Assembly: GCA_020436835.1 (NCBI GenBank) | Contig: JAGQWZ010000171.1 | Span: forward strand, 1 to 64,000 | Source: Saprospiraceae bacterium | Lineage (GTDB): Bacteria; Bacteroidota; Bacteroidia; Chitinophagales; Saprospiraceae | DNA length: 64,000 nt | Direction of reading: 5' to 3' | In this document: one piece after another, positions 1 through 9,246 of the stretch | Numbering within the stretch: the stretch's first letter is position 1 | Layout of the letters: each line of letters begins with the position of its first letter | Translations under genes and position numbers: made by a program | Notes under the pieces: generated by a model | Told to the model about the DNA's origin: nothing | Seen by the model: the letters and a program-made list of their open reading frames with translations, nothing else | The model's database searches: none

Positions 1-151
1 AAAAGTAGTAGAGAAGGCAAGAACTGTTAGGTTTTAGAGAGCCTGAGCGAGTCAAAAGCTGACAGTTCTGAGCGGATTGCCAAGCCTGGACGTGAATGAA
101 GTGATCCAATAAGAAATTCAAAGACTTCTTTAATAAAAATGTGGCTGCTCT
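1..151. other. Window edge downstream of the toxin operon
   Basis: No gene is supported here. On the minus strand, just after the stop of the putative immunity gene, about 41 codons stay open in one frame. They begin with Ser-Ser-His-Ile-Phe and end at a stop near position 31, without a convincing start codon. In polymorphic toxin loci, leftovers of displaced toxin tips often sit in this position, but a stretch this short can also stay open by chance. Confidence 0.3.
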
Positions 152-871
152 TTAAATCATAGTATACTCCGAAGTAAAATAAGTTTCAATATTTTGCAAG
201 CTTTGCAACAGAGCCTCAATTGTGTTGTCTGATGGAACTGATTTAAGCTGATCTCTATATTTCTGAAGAGCTTCTTCTTTGAAGGGATTGTCAACAATAT
301 GCATTAATACAATTTTTTTAAGTGGCGGTATACCTGTCAGATATAATGACAGAAAATAATTATCCATATTGTCCGTCAATTTATCCAATGACATCAAATC
401 AGGTAGGCTTGTAAAAAATGGTTTGGCACTTTGTTCATAATACCTGTCTAAATAGTCTATATATTTATCAATGTCATCTATTTTAGAAATAGAATCATTT
501 TTAAAATGATCCGCAAGAGAGTATCCTTTAAATCTACTATTTAGCACCCCTGCAGGAGATTGCACTTTGATATTTGAGTTGATGGAAGAATTGTTGTACT
601 GTTCTTCCAACCATTTTTTATTTGGAGCAAATCTTACATCTCTTGCCACTGCATGGTGGCACAAATCAGTGTACAATTTTTGTAATTCCTTAAATACAAT
701 TGAAGAAGAAGCTCCCCAAAAATAATCATTTCTATACCCTGACCATATAATTAGGCCTCTACCCGGTAATTCCTTTGAATAAGATAGATTATTATCCTTG
801 TCCAATTTCCTAACGAAACCAATATTATTAAAAAATTCAGACTGTAGATGATCTAATATTTTAAAATCCAT
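152..871 (-). CDS. Putative immunity protein of the polymorphic toxin operon
   Basis: A 239-residue protein without signal peptide or membrane segment, so probably cytoplasmic. I do not recognise a family. It is rich in Asn, Asp, Tyr and Leu, and its second half appears mostly helical. It starts 3 nt after the stop codon of the 2094-residue protein, the usual place for an immunity gene behind a polymorphic toxin. The gene is visibly more AT-rich than the 5' part of the operon, as is common for exchangeable toxin/immunity ends. The cognate-immunity role is inferred only from position, size and predicted location. It could instead be an unrelated hypothetical protein. The ATG at 871 is the first start after the upstream stop. 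Confidence 0.6.
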   Translation of the reverse strand: MDFKILDHLQSEFFNNIGFVRKLDKDNNLSYSKELPGRGLIIWSGYRNDYFWGASSSIVFKELQKLYTDLCHHAVARDVRFAPNKKWLEEQYNNSSINSNIKVQSPAGVLNSRFKGYSLADHFKNDSISKIDDIDKYIDYLDRYYEQSAKPFFTSLPDLMSLDKLTDNMDNYFLSLYLTGIPPLKKIVLMHIVDNPFKEEALQKYRDQLKSVPSDNTIEALLQSLQNIETYFTSEYTMI

Positions 872-874
872 TCG

Positions 875-3800
875 TTAAAAAACTTTAGAAGTTGATAAAT
901 ACGTTCCTGATTTATCAAGGCTCCCGATTGATTTAAATACATCTGATTTATGAATTCGAATAGTAGCTCCAGGAATCAGACCAGCCTGTTCATCCACAAT
1001 AGTTCTTAATTCCAAATCTATATGTTTTGCTCCCTGTTCAAATTTCTCTATAATTTCACTAAATTGATTAGGAGTCCAGGGCACGTCCTGATGCAGCTTT
1101 GTATCGTGAATAATAGCTCTATAATATTGCACACCTGTAGCTGGATCAACCTCAACAATTTTACTATAAATGAAATCATCAGGAACTGTCCGAACAGAAC
1201 CTTTTAAATGAACTTGTTTTGCCGTACCATATCCGTTTGGGATATTGACATAACTTCCTATGTCAGCAGAAACTTGATCTTCAAGCTTTCCGGCATTATG
1301 TAAGATTTGATTCCTAAATTTCCCTAATGCCCATTTATAAAGAGGTGAGGAAGTTTGAATAGATCCAACTTGAGCGAGCTCTCTATATTGTTCTGGAAAT
1401 CTCAATACCTCATCAAAAAATTCAAATTGATCAGGAAAATTCTTTAGCTCTTGGGTTACTTCAGGATATTTATCAAAACGAAGCACAATCTCATCAAAAT
1501 GTTTATCATTGACATGAGCTTCCTTTAGCCTATCCAGGATCTTATTGACTTGAACATCATTCCCTGCATCGAGTATTTCTCCAAACTGCTTATTCAGAGC
1601 ATCTCTAAATTTTGCTTCTGGTATGACTCCTCCTGATAGAATCTCATCTATCTTCCCAAGAACACTTGGTTCTAACTTAATTTTCGGATTCAGATGTTTT
1701 ACCGCCTCCCACGCCCTAATCCTCCCAACACTTTCCTCAAAAAATGCAACCAATGCATTATTCTGCACCAGATCCGCACAAAATCGCTGGACTTTTAGGG
1801 CATTTGCAGTGGCATCGCCGCTAAGGTCTAACCCGATAAGCATTTTTCCTCCTTCTTTAAGGAGTTCATCAAATATAGTGGGATCTTTCTGACGAAGCAA
1901 GGACAATTGATCCACCAGGCTGGGTGGACCGGTCGGCCAACTCCAGGGTTCAAAACGGAAAAGATGAGGTAGCGCTAACAGCACATCGACTGACGTACTG
2001 TAATTCACCAGATAACGGAATAGCAAGAGTTGCTTTTCGTTGGTTAATCCCTTGGCTGCCGAGTTAAGAGAACTCCCTATTTCGATAAGACCCCGTAAGT
2101 CTGGATTGCTATTCAATAGTTGAACCAGGTCGTTCAATAGGTCAGCATTTTCTGATTTTGCCAGTACAGGAAATCTCGATGCTAACAGTGATAAAAAATC
2201 CAGGTCGGCATCCAGGTCATTTATCACCCGGAGTAGCCGCTCCCGCGCTTGCTTTAACTTTGTGGTTAATGTTACATCTTCCGCAAGCTGGGAAGCTTCC
2301 AGTAATTTTTCGTTCTGAAACAAAGCAATCTCCAGTCGATTCTGCCCCAATTCTGCAAATCGATCTAGATTCTCCTGATTATTGATTTGATCACAAAAAC
2401 TCCCCGCTTCTTTCCTTAGATCAGACACATTGTCGACAAATCCCGCATCATGTACAGCCTTTTGCCCTATCTGGAATAACTCAGTGATATTATCTATAGG
2501 TAGAATATCACCGGCGCCTATTAGTCCCGAAATCAATGCCATTGTCCTCAAAAGACTCAACGCATCTTCATTCAGGTTCTCATCAGCATCAGTCACATTG
2601 ATAGTTAGCGTAATTCCCGAACTAACCATATCTGCGAGAATGATGGCTTTTCGCAGGCCTGAAATACCCAATTTTATAGCTCCTGCTCCAACGGTAAGAC
2701 TCAAAATATCAATGGCCGCGTCTACAAGATCCCGGGTGGTTTCCATATCACCGGTTGAAACCGCATACATAGCGACTAAAGCCGGTACAACTGCACTTCT
2801 GGAATCAAATTCACTTAACTGACCAAGCTTGGATTGATTGAGGAATAAGATGGGGTCTAGAGCATGTAGATTTAGCTGGGTTAAATCACAATAATCTATA
2901 AATCCCCGCTGCAATTTGTGTTCAAGAAATAAGTTACCATCTTCATTAAAGCTTCCATCACATTCAATATGAACGGGAGCAAAAGCCATCGATGACTCAA
3001 TAATATCCTGCCAAATACTTTGATAAAAGTATACGTAAGTAAATTTCTCAAAACTTGTTTCTCCTGCTCGCTCTTCTGCAATTCTCCGGAATGACTCACT
3101 AGATGCACATAATTTAATGATGCTTCTGATTAGATCCTTACGGTCGTCTGGTCCGAAGATTATTGCATCATCGACGCCGTAAAAAAGTCTTTTAATTATT
3201 GCTCCGCCATCAGAAGACGTTAGATCATTGCGAAGTAATGAATAAAGTTCGTCTGCTTGTTCGGCATCCTGAAAATATGTGATTAATCGAATAATCTGTT
3301 TTTCATACTGATTAGATGTATTAAAGGCATCAATGAATTTTTCAATGATCAAATACTTACTAATGGCGCCAATCTCCATCAGTTCGTCATTACTATAATA
3401 TTTTATACAGTTGTATAAATCAAGCGGTTCCGCCTGCTCGATATTTGATAGGCAATTTGTCTTTAGTTCACCAATACGTTTAATTAGTATCTTGAGTTCC
3501 TCCAGAAATCGGATGTAAAACCTATATCTTTCGTCTTTCCAAAGACTAGACATCTCTGTATAAAATTCCGGATCATCGCGAAGCATTCGTTCGAATTCAC
3601 CCAATTGGAGGAGATTGTACTCGGACCCCGGAGCTTCTTCCAACGCCAATACTTCAAAAAATCTGTCGAAATTTTCTGTAAAAGCCTCAAATAATACCGG
3701 ATATCGATTTCGATATTGCGATATTTTTGAGACAATCAACGATGTTTCCTTGCCACAATGATCTTTCGTCATTTCCACTTCCTTTGTGGAAATTCCCGTC

Positions 3801-6800
3801 TGTTCAGAGGTGAATAATCCCTGAATATTTTTGAAAGAAATACTGTTATAGAGTTTATTTCCTGTAAAAAACCTTAAGTCGGTTTCTAACTCACTTACAA
3901 TTCTACTTTCTGTTGTAGTATAATTCTTAATCTCTTGGGCTGAAAAAGATTGAGCAAATAATTTTTCTCCGCAAGGATATACAATAGAAATCAGCTCTTT
4001 ACTCCTGGTGCCTGCAGAATCTGGTATCTCAGCCGGATATCGCTCCTGGTCGTTGTAGTACCCATAAAATGTTCCATTACCAAACTTAGCTATATATTCT
4101 TTTCCTTGATCAGTAAATTGGATCAAACTACCTGTGAATATATCCTGGCTTTCATCGCTTTCAATGCCATGAAAAAATACAGGATCAATCACAGATTTAC
4201 TTAAAATAATTCGGCTATGTCCAGGTGTTAAAAATGGAATAAAAAGCCCGTCTGTGATCAAATCACCAAAATAATCACCAATAGGTTTCCCTTTCGTATC
4301 AACTAAAACACTTCCCCCACTCTCACTCGTCTCAAACAATCCCAGCACTGCCAGCGGCGTATGGATCTGATCCCACTGCCTTTTCGTCAGCCGGGTGCCA
4401 CTTCCATAGTCCATCAGGTTATCGCTTGTGCCTTTGGCCAGATCGGGATACTCGTCCCAGCTGTGCTGCAGGCCAAAAGCGCCATGGCCCAGCTCATGAG
4501 CCACCACCCGGATAAAATCGGAGGCATTCGAACGAACAAATCCCAGGTTACGGCCTCGTGGCATGTAGCCATCATATTCGGCATCGAGCCTGGGCACCAC
4601 CACGATCGTCAGGACCGGGGAGTCTTTGCTACCCTTCTGGATCAGGTCATCCAGGGCCTGGGCCACATTTCGCATCTCCTTATTAAATTGACCGGTAGTT
4701 CCTTTACCGGTAGCCAGGATGCCATCTTCATTTTCATCAAAAACTACTTCCTGGTTTTCCAGGATCTTCACTTGCCAGGAAGCTATCGCCGGATTGTAGA
4801 TCTTATTTAATCCGGTGGCCAGCGTAGCGGCATCAACCGGTACTTCGGCACCGTTGATCGGGATAATATTGACACTAAGCAGCTTGAGCGGATAACTGGC
4901 GACCTTCATCCCACCAAGCGTATGCAATGCCGGATCTGACAACGACTGACCCAGCACATATAATGCATCCAAATCACCATCATTGATCGCCGGCACATCC
5001 ACCTCCAATTTGTCACCATTCATACGAGGGGTGAGCCGATAACCACTATGGGTCTCAAAGAAAAAAGAATCTGCCGTCGTCTGACTCCGGTCCACCAAAA
5101 CCCGCTCGCTGGTGCCCAGCAGTAAGGCCTTCCAGGGCATATGATAGTCTTCGATGTGACCATAATCTCCGAGGGACGCTTCCGGAAAATAGGGGTCCAG
5201 GCCACCCGGCTCCTCAGGGTGTTTCTCGAAAGAAACCGTGCCTAATTCCCCCAGGTTTTCCTCCAGATCTGATGTGAGCAGATCACTCTCCACATACACG
5301 GATTGATCTACCTGACCATAGATCTTACCATCCGTTCCTATGTAAGTGGTCGGTCCGCTCACTTCGGAGTCAACAAATACATCTCCAGCCAGTTCGTATC
5401 CATCTCTGACTAGCAAAGTACTTATGCCTTCCGGAGGTTTTAAACTAAGCGGAAAGGTATGGATGACTTCCTGACCCAGGCTGTCCAGGGTAATTACTTC
5501 GGTTGCTCCATTGGTATTGATACGAACCATGACGATGGAGTCAGAAAATTCTTCCAGGTCATAAGCAAGATCATCGATCCCTCCTATTTCAGCAAAAAGG
5601 TCCCGAAGGTCTCCGATGTTAATGAGCAGGTTGTCATCTGTATCATAGATCGTATTCACCAGACCACCCATCATCCGGAAGTCGGAGTTTACCTGCACAT
5701 TGATCAATTCGACGGCAATACGGGGGCGCACAATATTGAAAAAGGGCGTAGCGATAGACCCAAAGCCGTTGTATCCCAAACCATTGAAATACACATCTTC
5801 CAAGACCAGAATAAAATCACCTGCCAGGATAGAATCTCCGTTAAGAAGCTCATGGTCAAGGGGATCGGTGTTTTCATTTTGCAGATCGACCGGTATGCCA
5901 CAACTATCTGGTAAAACTTCTGGAAATGGAATGGTTGAGACCGTATTACTCCAGAGCATACTCCCATCCGGGCATTGCAATCCGACCCGGTAACGGTCTG
6001 CCGGCAATTCCGAACCAAAGATGGCCACTCCGCCGTCAACTGCTGGATACCAACCCTGATCACGCCAACCGGTTGTATCACCGGAGTACCGGCTCTGCAC
6101 CAGGATTTTATCTGACTGGAAGTATTCCGCCACTTCCCAGGTCAGATCAATCCCGGCTTCACCGGCAATGGTCAACGATAGCTGGGGACGGTTATTTGGA
6201 TCAGCACAAGGAGAGGATCCTGAGGGTAAATCCCAACCTCCGGAAACAGTAAAAGTGCCGACCGGACCGATCCCATTATTGATAAACTGATAAAAACCCA
6301 GGGGGTCTCTCACTTTGATCCGGGTCAGATAAATTTGACTACTGTCCAGCGGTGGATCTGAAAGTTGATATAAATAGGTAGTGCCAAATGTAGTAGTCCG
6401 GAAAAAAGGAAAGGTACTGTTCACCACCTGATCCGGAGTCATCGGAGATGATTTAGGCTGAGCAAAAATCTCCAGTTCATACTCAGCCATAAATACCTGG
6501 GGATGACGCGGACTCCAGTTGAGGGTAAAGAAAGGACTTTGATGGAGAGAGACGATGCCCAGTGTATAATCATCGTCTGGCAATTGATAAACCGGCTCGA
6601 TCGGTCTCCATTCGGGTACATCAAAACGCTGAACGGTCACTGCAGTGCAGGCCGTATTGGATATTTTGGTATTCCGCAACAACTCATATACTTCCACACA
6701 TAAGGTGTAGACGCCTTCCGGCAAAGAGTTTTGGCCGGTGCCGGCAGTTGCCAACCGGTCGACGGAAAACAAAGTGGCCAGGGCAGCCCCATCCAACGTG

Positions 6801-7159
6801 ATTATTTGTCCCGGCTCAAGCGTGACAATCGTGGGAAGATTGGGATCGGAAGCAATAGAAATTCCCGGTCCGTCCAGGTAGATCTGCACTCTTGCATTCA
6901 GAGGAGCATTATCCAGGTCATTAAATTGCAGATTTATTTGAAGCGGTGCATTTAGGGTGAGCGACTGATACCACTGGTGAAGGTAGGTAGGTAATGCTGG
7001 GGTGGTTACATTGACTGTTGCGGTAACCGGGAATAATTGTCCCCGAACCGGTGCCAAACTGCTCAGAGTAATAATCAAGAAAATAATAATACGACGGGAT
7101 CGCTTCAGGGAAGACCAAAAGTTGTTGACAATTTTTTGATATCTTTTTATTCGATGCAT
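875..7159 (-). CDS. Giant exported TANFOR-like metalloprotease / polymorphic toxin
   Basis: A 2094-residue modular secreted protein. Residues about 22-41 form a hydrophobic export signal behind a long basic start. Residues about 42-190 resemble the TANFOR domain of Bacteroidota surface proteins, followed by fibronectin-like strands to about 410. A zinc-protease motif lies at His888-Glu889-x-x-His892 with a third histidine at 899, followed by Asn-Leu-Met916-Asp-Tyr, a likely Met-turn. Residues about 1450-1560 contain hydrophobic helices like a pre-toxin region, then a long helical stretch. The last ~110 residues look like a toxin tip: Pro1993-Asp1994, then Asp2019-Thr-Lys2021 after a hydrophobic strand, as in PD-(D/E)xK nucleases. 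No T9SS sorting domain is present, because the toxin-like end occupies the C-terminus. The start overlaps the upstream stop by 1 nt (TAATG). Domain names are from pattern recognition; the toxin role is inferred. Confidence 0.75.
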   Translation of the reverse strand: MHRIKRYQKIVNNFWSSLKRSRRIIIFLIITLSSLAPVRGQLFPVTATVNVTTPALPTYLHQWYQSLTLNAPLQINLQFNDLDNAPLNARVQIYLDGPGISIASDPNLPTIVTLEPGQIITLDGAALATLFSVDRLATAGTGQNSLPEGVYTLCVEVYELLRNTKISNTACTAVTVQRFDVPEWRPIEPVYQLPDDDYTLGIVSLHQSPFFTLNWSPRHPQVFMAEYELEIFAQPKSSPMTPDQVVNSTFPFFRTTTFGTTYLYQLSDPPLDSSQIYLTRIKVRDPLGFYQFINNGIGPVGTFTVSGGWDLPSGSSPCADPNNRPQLSLTIAGEAGIDLTWEVAEYFQSDKILVQSRYSGDTTGWRDQGWYPAVDGGVAIFGSELPADRYRVGLQCPDGSMLWSNTVSTIPFPEVLPDSCGIPVDLQNENTDPLDHELLNGDSILAGDFILVLEDVYFNGLGYNGFGSIATPFFNIVRPRIAVELINVQVNSDFRMMGGLVNTIYDTDDNLLINIGDLRDLFAEIGGIDDLAYDLEEFSDSIVMVRINTNGATEVITLDSLGQEVIHTFPLSLKPPEGISTLLVRDGYELAGDVFVDSEVSGPTTYIGTDGKIYGQVDQSVYVESDLLTSDLEENLGELGTVSFEKHPEEPGGLDPYFPEASLGDYGHIEDYHMPWKALLLGTSERVLVDRSQTTADSFFFETHSGYRLTPRMNGDKLEVDVPAINDGDLDALYVLGQSLSDPALHTLGGMKVASYPLKLLSVNIIPINGAEVPVDAATLATGLNKIYNPAIASWQVKILENQEVVFDENEDGILATGKGTTGQFNKEMRNVAQALDDLIQKGSKDSPVLTIVVVPRLDAEYDGYMPRGRNLGFVRSNASDFIRVVAHELGHGAFGLQHSWDEYPDLAKGTSDNLMDYGSGTRLTKRQWDQIHTPLAVLGLFETSESGGSVLVDTKGKPIGDYFGDLITDGLFIPFLTPGHSRIILSKSVIDPVFFHGIESDESQDIFTGSLIQFTDQGKEYIAKFGNGTFYGYYNDQERYPAEIPDSAGTRSKELISIVYPCGEKLFAQSFSAQEIKNYTTTESRIVSELETDLRFFTGNKLYNSISFKNIQGLFTSEQTGISTKEVEMTKDHCGKETSLIVSKISQYRNRYPVLFEAFTENFDRFFEVLALEEAPGSEYNLLQLGEFERMLRDDPEFYTEMSSLWKDERYRFYIRFLEELKILIKRIGELKTNCLSNIEQAEPLDLYNCIKYYSNDELMEIGAISKYLIIEKFIDAFNTSNQYEKQIIRLITYFQDAEQADELYSLLRNDLTSSDGGAIIKRLFYGVDDAIIFGPDDRKDLIRSIIKLCASSESFRRIAEERAGETSFEKFTYVYFYQSIWQDIIESSMAFAPVHIECDGSFNEDGNLFLEHKLQRGFIDYCDLTQLNLHALDPILFLNQSKLGQLSEFDSRSAVVPALVAMYAVSTGDMETTRDLVDAAIDILSLTVGAGAIKLGISGLRKAIILADMVSSGITLTINVTDADENLNEDALSLLRTMALISGLIGAGDILPIDNITELFQIGQKAVHDAGFVDNVSDLRKEAGSFCDQINNQENLDRFAELGQNRLEIALFQNEKLLEASQLAEDVTLTTKLKQARERLLRVINDLDADLDFLSLLASRFPVLAKSENADLLNDLVQLLNSNPDLRGLIEIGSSLNSAAKGLTNEKQLLLFRYLVNYSTSVDVLLALPHLFRFEPWSWPTGPPSLVDQLSLLRQKDPTIFDELLKEGGKMLIGLDLSGDATANALKVQRFCADLVQNNALVAFFEESVGRIRAWEAVKHLNPKIKLEPSVLGKIDEILSGGVIPEAKFRDALNKQFGEILDAGNDVQVNKILDRLKEAHVNDKHFDEIVLRFDKYPEVTQELKNFPDQFEFFDEVLRFPEQYRELAQVGSIQTSSPLYKWALGKFRNQILHNAGKLEDQVSADIGSYVNIPNGYGTAKQVHLKGSVRTVPDDFIYSKIVEVDPATGVQYYRAIIHDTKLHQDVPWTPNQFSEIIEKFEQGAKHIDLELRTIVDEQAGLIPGATIRIHKSDVFKSIGSLDKSGTYLSTSKVF

Positions 7160-9246
7160 TAATTGAATCTAAAATCAGCCGGGGCACTGGTTGCCCCATC
7201 GGTAAAATCCAACCTTATTTTATAAATAAATCCCGCTTCTCTTTCCGGCATTGAAATCCGGTATTCGTATATTTTCCAATTTGTATCTGTGTCCTCTATC
7301 GTTAAATCGTAGGGATAAATATATTGGTCAGTATAAAACCGGAGACTGTTATCCGATGACTTAAAAATCCTGACCGCCTGCAAATCCGACCGGGCAGGAT
7401 AGGACCAGCTAAAAATGAGTTCTTTATCGCGGCGATCCCAGGAAATAACCGGATCACGAGGTGCCTGCCTGATTTTATTATCTACTCTCCTTCCCTCTAC
7501 TACATTGGATAAAGAATAATTACCACTATGGTCATTTACCCGGATGCGGTATTGCACTTCCTGACCAGCCTCCAGACTGCTGTCAACAATTTCCTGCTGA
7601 AAATAAATTGAAGGATCAATTTCAAGTGACACTTCCCTCCAGATCGTATCATCTAAATTACGCCTCTGGACAAAATGTGTTTCCACATCGGCACTACCAC
7701 TTAGGCTAATTTTCAGGATACATCCGTCAATCTCCGACCGGGTAGAGATTATGGTGGGTTTTGCCGGGCTGATCGTATCCGGTAATATAACCTCACTTAA
7801 TTCAGAATCGGGAGAACGGTTTCCCACCAGGTCCTCTGCTCGCACGAGGTAAAACCCGCGATCATGCAACATATCCAGAGGCAGGGTATGATGATAAACG
7901 GTATCCGGGATTGCGTATGTGGTGAGTTGAATTATTTCATCTTCCACATATCTTTTATAAAATACCCGGTAACCAAAAAGATCCTTTTCCCGGTTTGGCT
8001 GCCAGGTGATTACCACTGACCCCAGAGAATCCACCAATGCACTTACCTTTTCCGGTGGCAGGGGTGGCTCTTTGTCCGGTAAAAGCCCGAAAGCCGGTGG
8101 TCCGGTATAGATTCGACCGTCCAGATCATGAATTTGAAGGATGTAATAATTGTTCTGTTCTGGAAAAATATCGGAATATCCGGATCTCAAATAATCAATG
8201 GTATCGATAGCCATAAAGGCACTATCCGGATGTTCTGCTCTTAAGATCACCAGAAATTTAATTTGATCCATGTCTTCTCCTTCCGGCTTCCAGGACAGAT
8301 AGATAGCGGTATCCCCAACGTTCTTTACATTAGTAATAAATGGCTGTCCGATGTTCAGGCGTGGCCTGGCCTGAGCTTCGATAGGTCTGGAGTAGGGTCC
8401 GTATTCACCAAAAGAATTAATGCCCCGAATTCGATAAAAATAACTCTGATCATTAGTCTCCACGGTATCTTTAAAAATCACTGTTGCCCCCTCGGACCAA
8501 TCTCCTTGCTCAACAATAGCTACCGGCCGGTCATTTAATTTCTTCCATTTGTCACTTCCATCACTACGTTCAATATCGAAACCCACATAGCGCGAAGGAT
8601 CATGACGAATGTCCCAGGAAATCGAAATAGAATGATCTTCCGGATAACTATAAATGTTATTCACCGGCAGAGGATCGGGAATGCAGGAAAATCCTCCAAG
8701 AATTGTCGCTGACTTACCCACACTATTAATTACAATCTCATAAATATTTATTTGTGCAGGATCATAATCAGTATCGGTCCAACCTAATTTCAGGTATTCT
8801 GCCAGGTTAAAATTTAAATCCGCCAGGTACAAAAGCAATCCATACCTGGAAGCGCTCACCTCTGAAGCCGAAAATTCACCTAATATTCCAGCCGGGTTTT
8901 CCGTCTCTTCAAAAAGCAGGTGATAAGCAGCCTGAAAATCCTCAGGTGATTCCGAATCAATCTTAAATGAATTGTGTGCCGGAACTACGAACTCCCGACG
9001 GATAATCAGGGTATCGTCACTCTGGATTGATTTCTTTATCAAGGTAAATCCCGATTGCATCGCTGCCTGGAACATTTGCCACGAGCTGGGAGCCCACCGC
9101 AATTGCAGGTTTCCTGCTCTCATATTGCAAAGGAGATAGATATCTTCTAAATCGCCACTTATTGGGTTCTCCTGTCCGAAAAGGTTAAGCCCTATGAGGA
9201 GAGAAAATGCCAGCAAACAACGTTTGATATTATTCATAGGCATCAA
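7159..9246 (-). CDS. Exported multi-domain fibronectin type III protein
   Basis: A 695-residue protein with a signal peptide (hydrophobic residues about 9-24, likely cleaved after Phe-Gly-Gln). The first ~185 residues are a unique region. From about residue 190 there are roughly five fibronectin type III-like repeats, recognisable by recurring Ile-x-Trp and Tyr-x-Tyr-Arg-Ile/Val-Arg strand motifs with Asp/Gly turns. No catalytic motif and no T9SS sorting domain are seen. It overlaps the 3' end of the 1547-residue gene by 17 nt and the start of the toxin gene by 1 nt, so translation is probably coupled. It is likely an adhesive or structural surface component that works with the toxin protein. 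Several ATG codons are clustered at the start, so the exact first residue is uncertain by a few codons. Confidence 0.7.
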   Translation of the reverse strand: MMPMNNIKRCLLAFSLLIGLNLFGQENPISGDLEDIYLLCNMRAGNLQLRWAPSSWQMFQAAMQSGFTLIKKSIQSDDTLIIRREFVVPAHNSFKIDSESPEDFQAAYHLLFEETENPAGILGEFSASEVSASRYGLLLYLADLNFNLAEYLKLGWTDTDYDPAQINIYEIVINSVGKSATILGGFSCIPDPLPVNNIYSYPEDHSISISWDIRHDPSRYVGFDIERSDGSDKWKKLNDRPVAIVEQGDWSEGATVIFKDTVETNDQSYFYRIRGINSFGEYGPYSRPIEAQARPRLNIGQPFITNVKNVGDTAIYLSWKPEGEDMDQIKFLVILRAEHPDSAFMAIDTIDYLRSGYSDIFPEQNNYYILQIHDLDGRIYTGPPAFGLLPDKEPPLPPEKVSALVDSLGSVVITWQPNREKDLFGYRVFYKRYVEDEIIQLTTYAIPDTVYHHTLPLDMLHDRGFYLVRAEDLVGNRSPDSELSEVILPDTISPAKPTIISTRSEIDGCILKISLSGSADVETHFVQRRNLDDTIWREVSLEIDPSIYFQQEIVDSSLEAGQEVQYRIRVNDHSGNYSLSNVVEGRRVDNKIRQAPRDPVISWDRRDKELIFSWSYPARSDLQAVRIFKSSDNSLRFYTDQYIYPYDLTIEDTDTNWKIYEYRISMPEREAGFIYKIRLDFTDGATSAPADFRFN

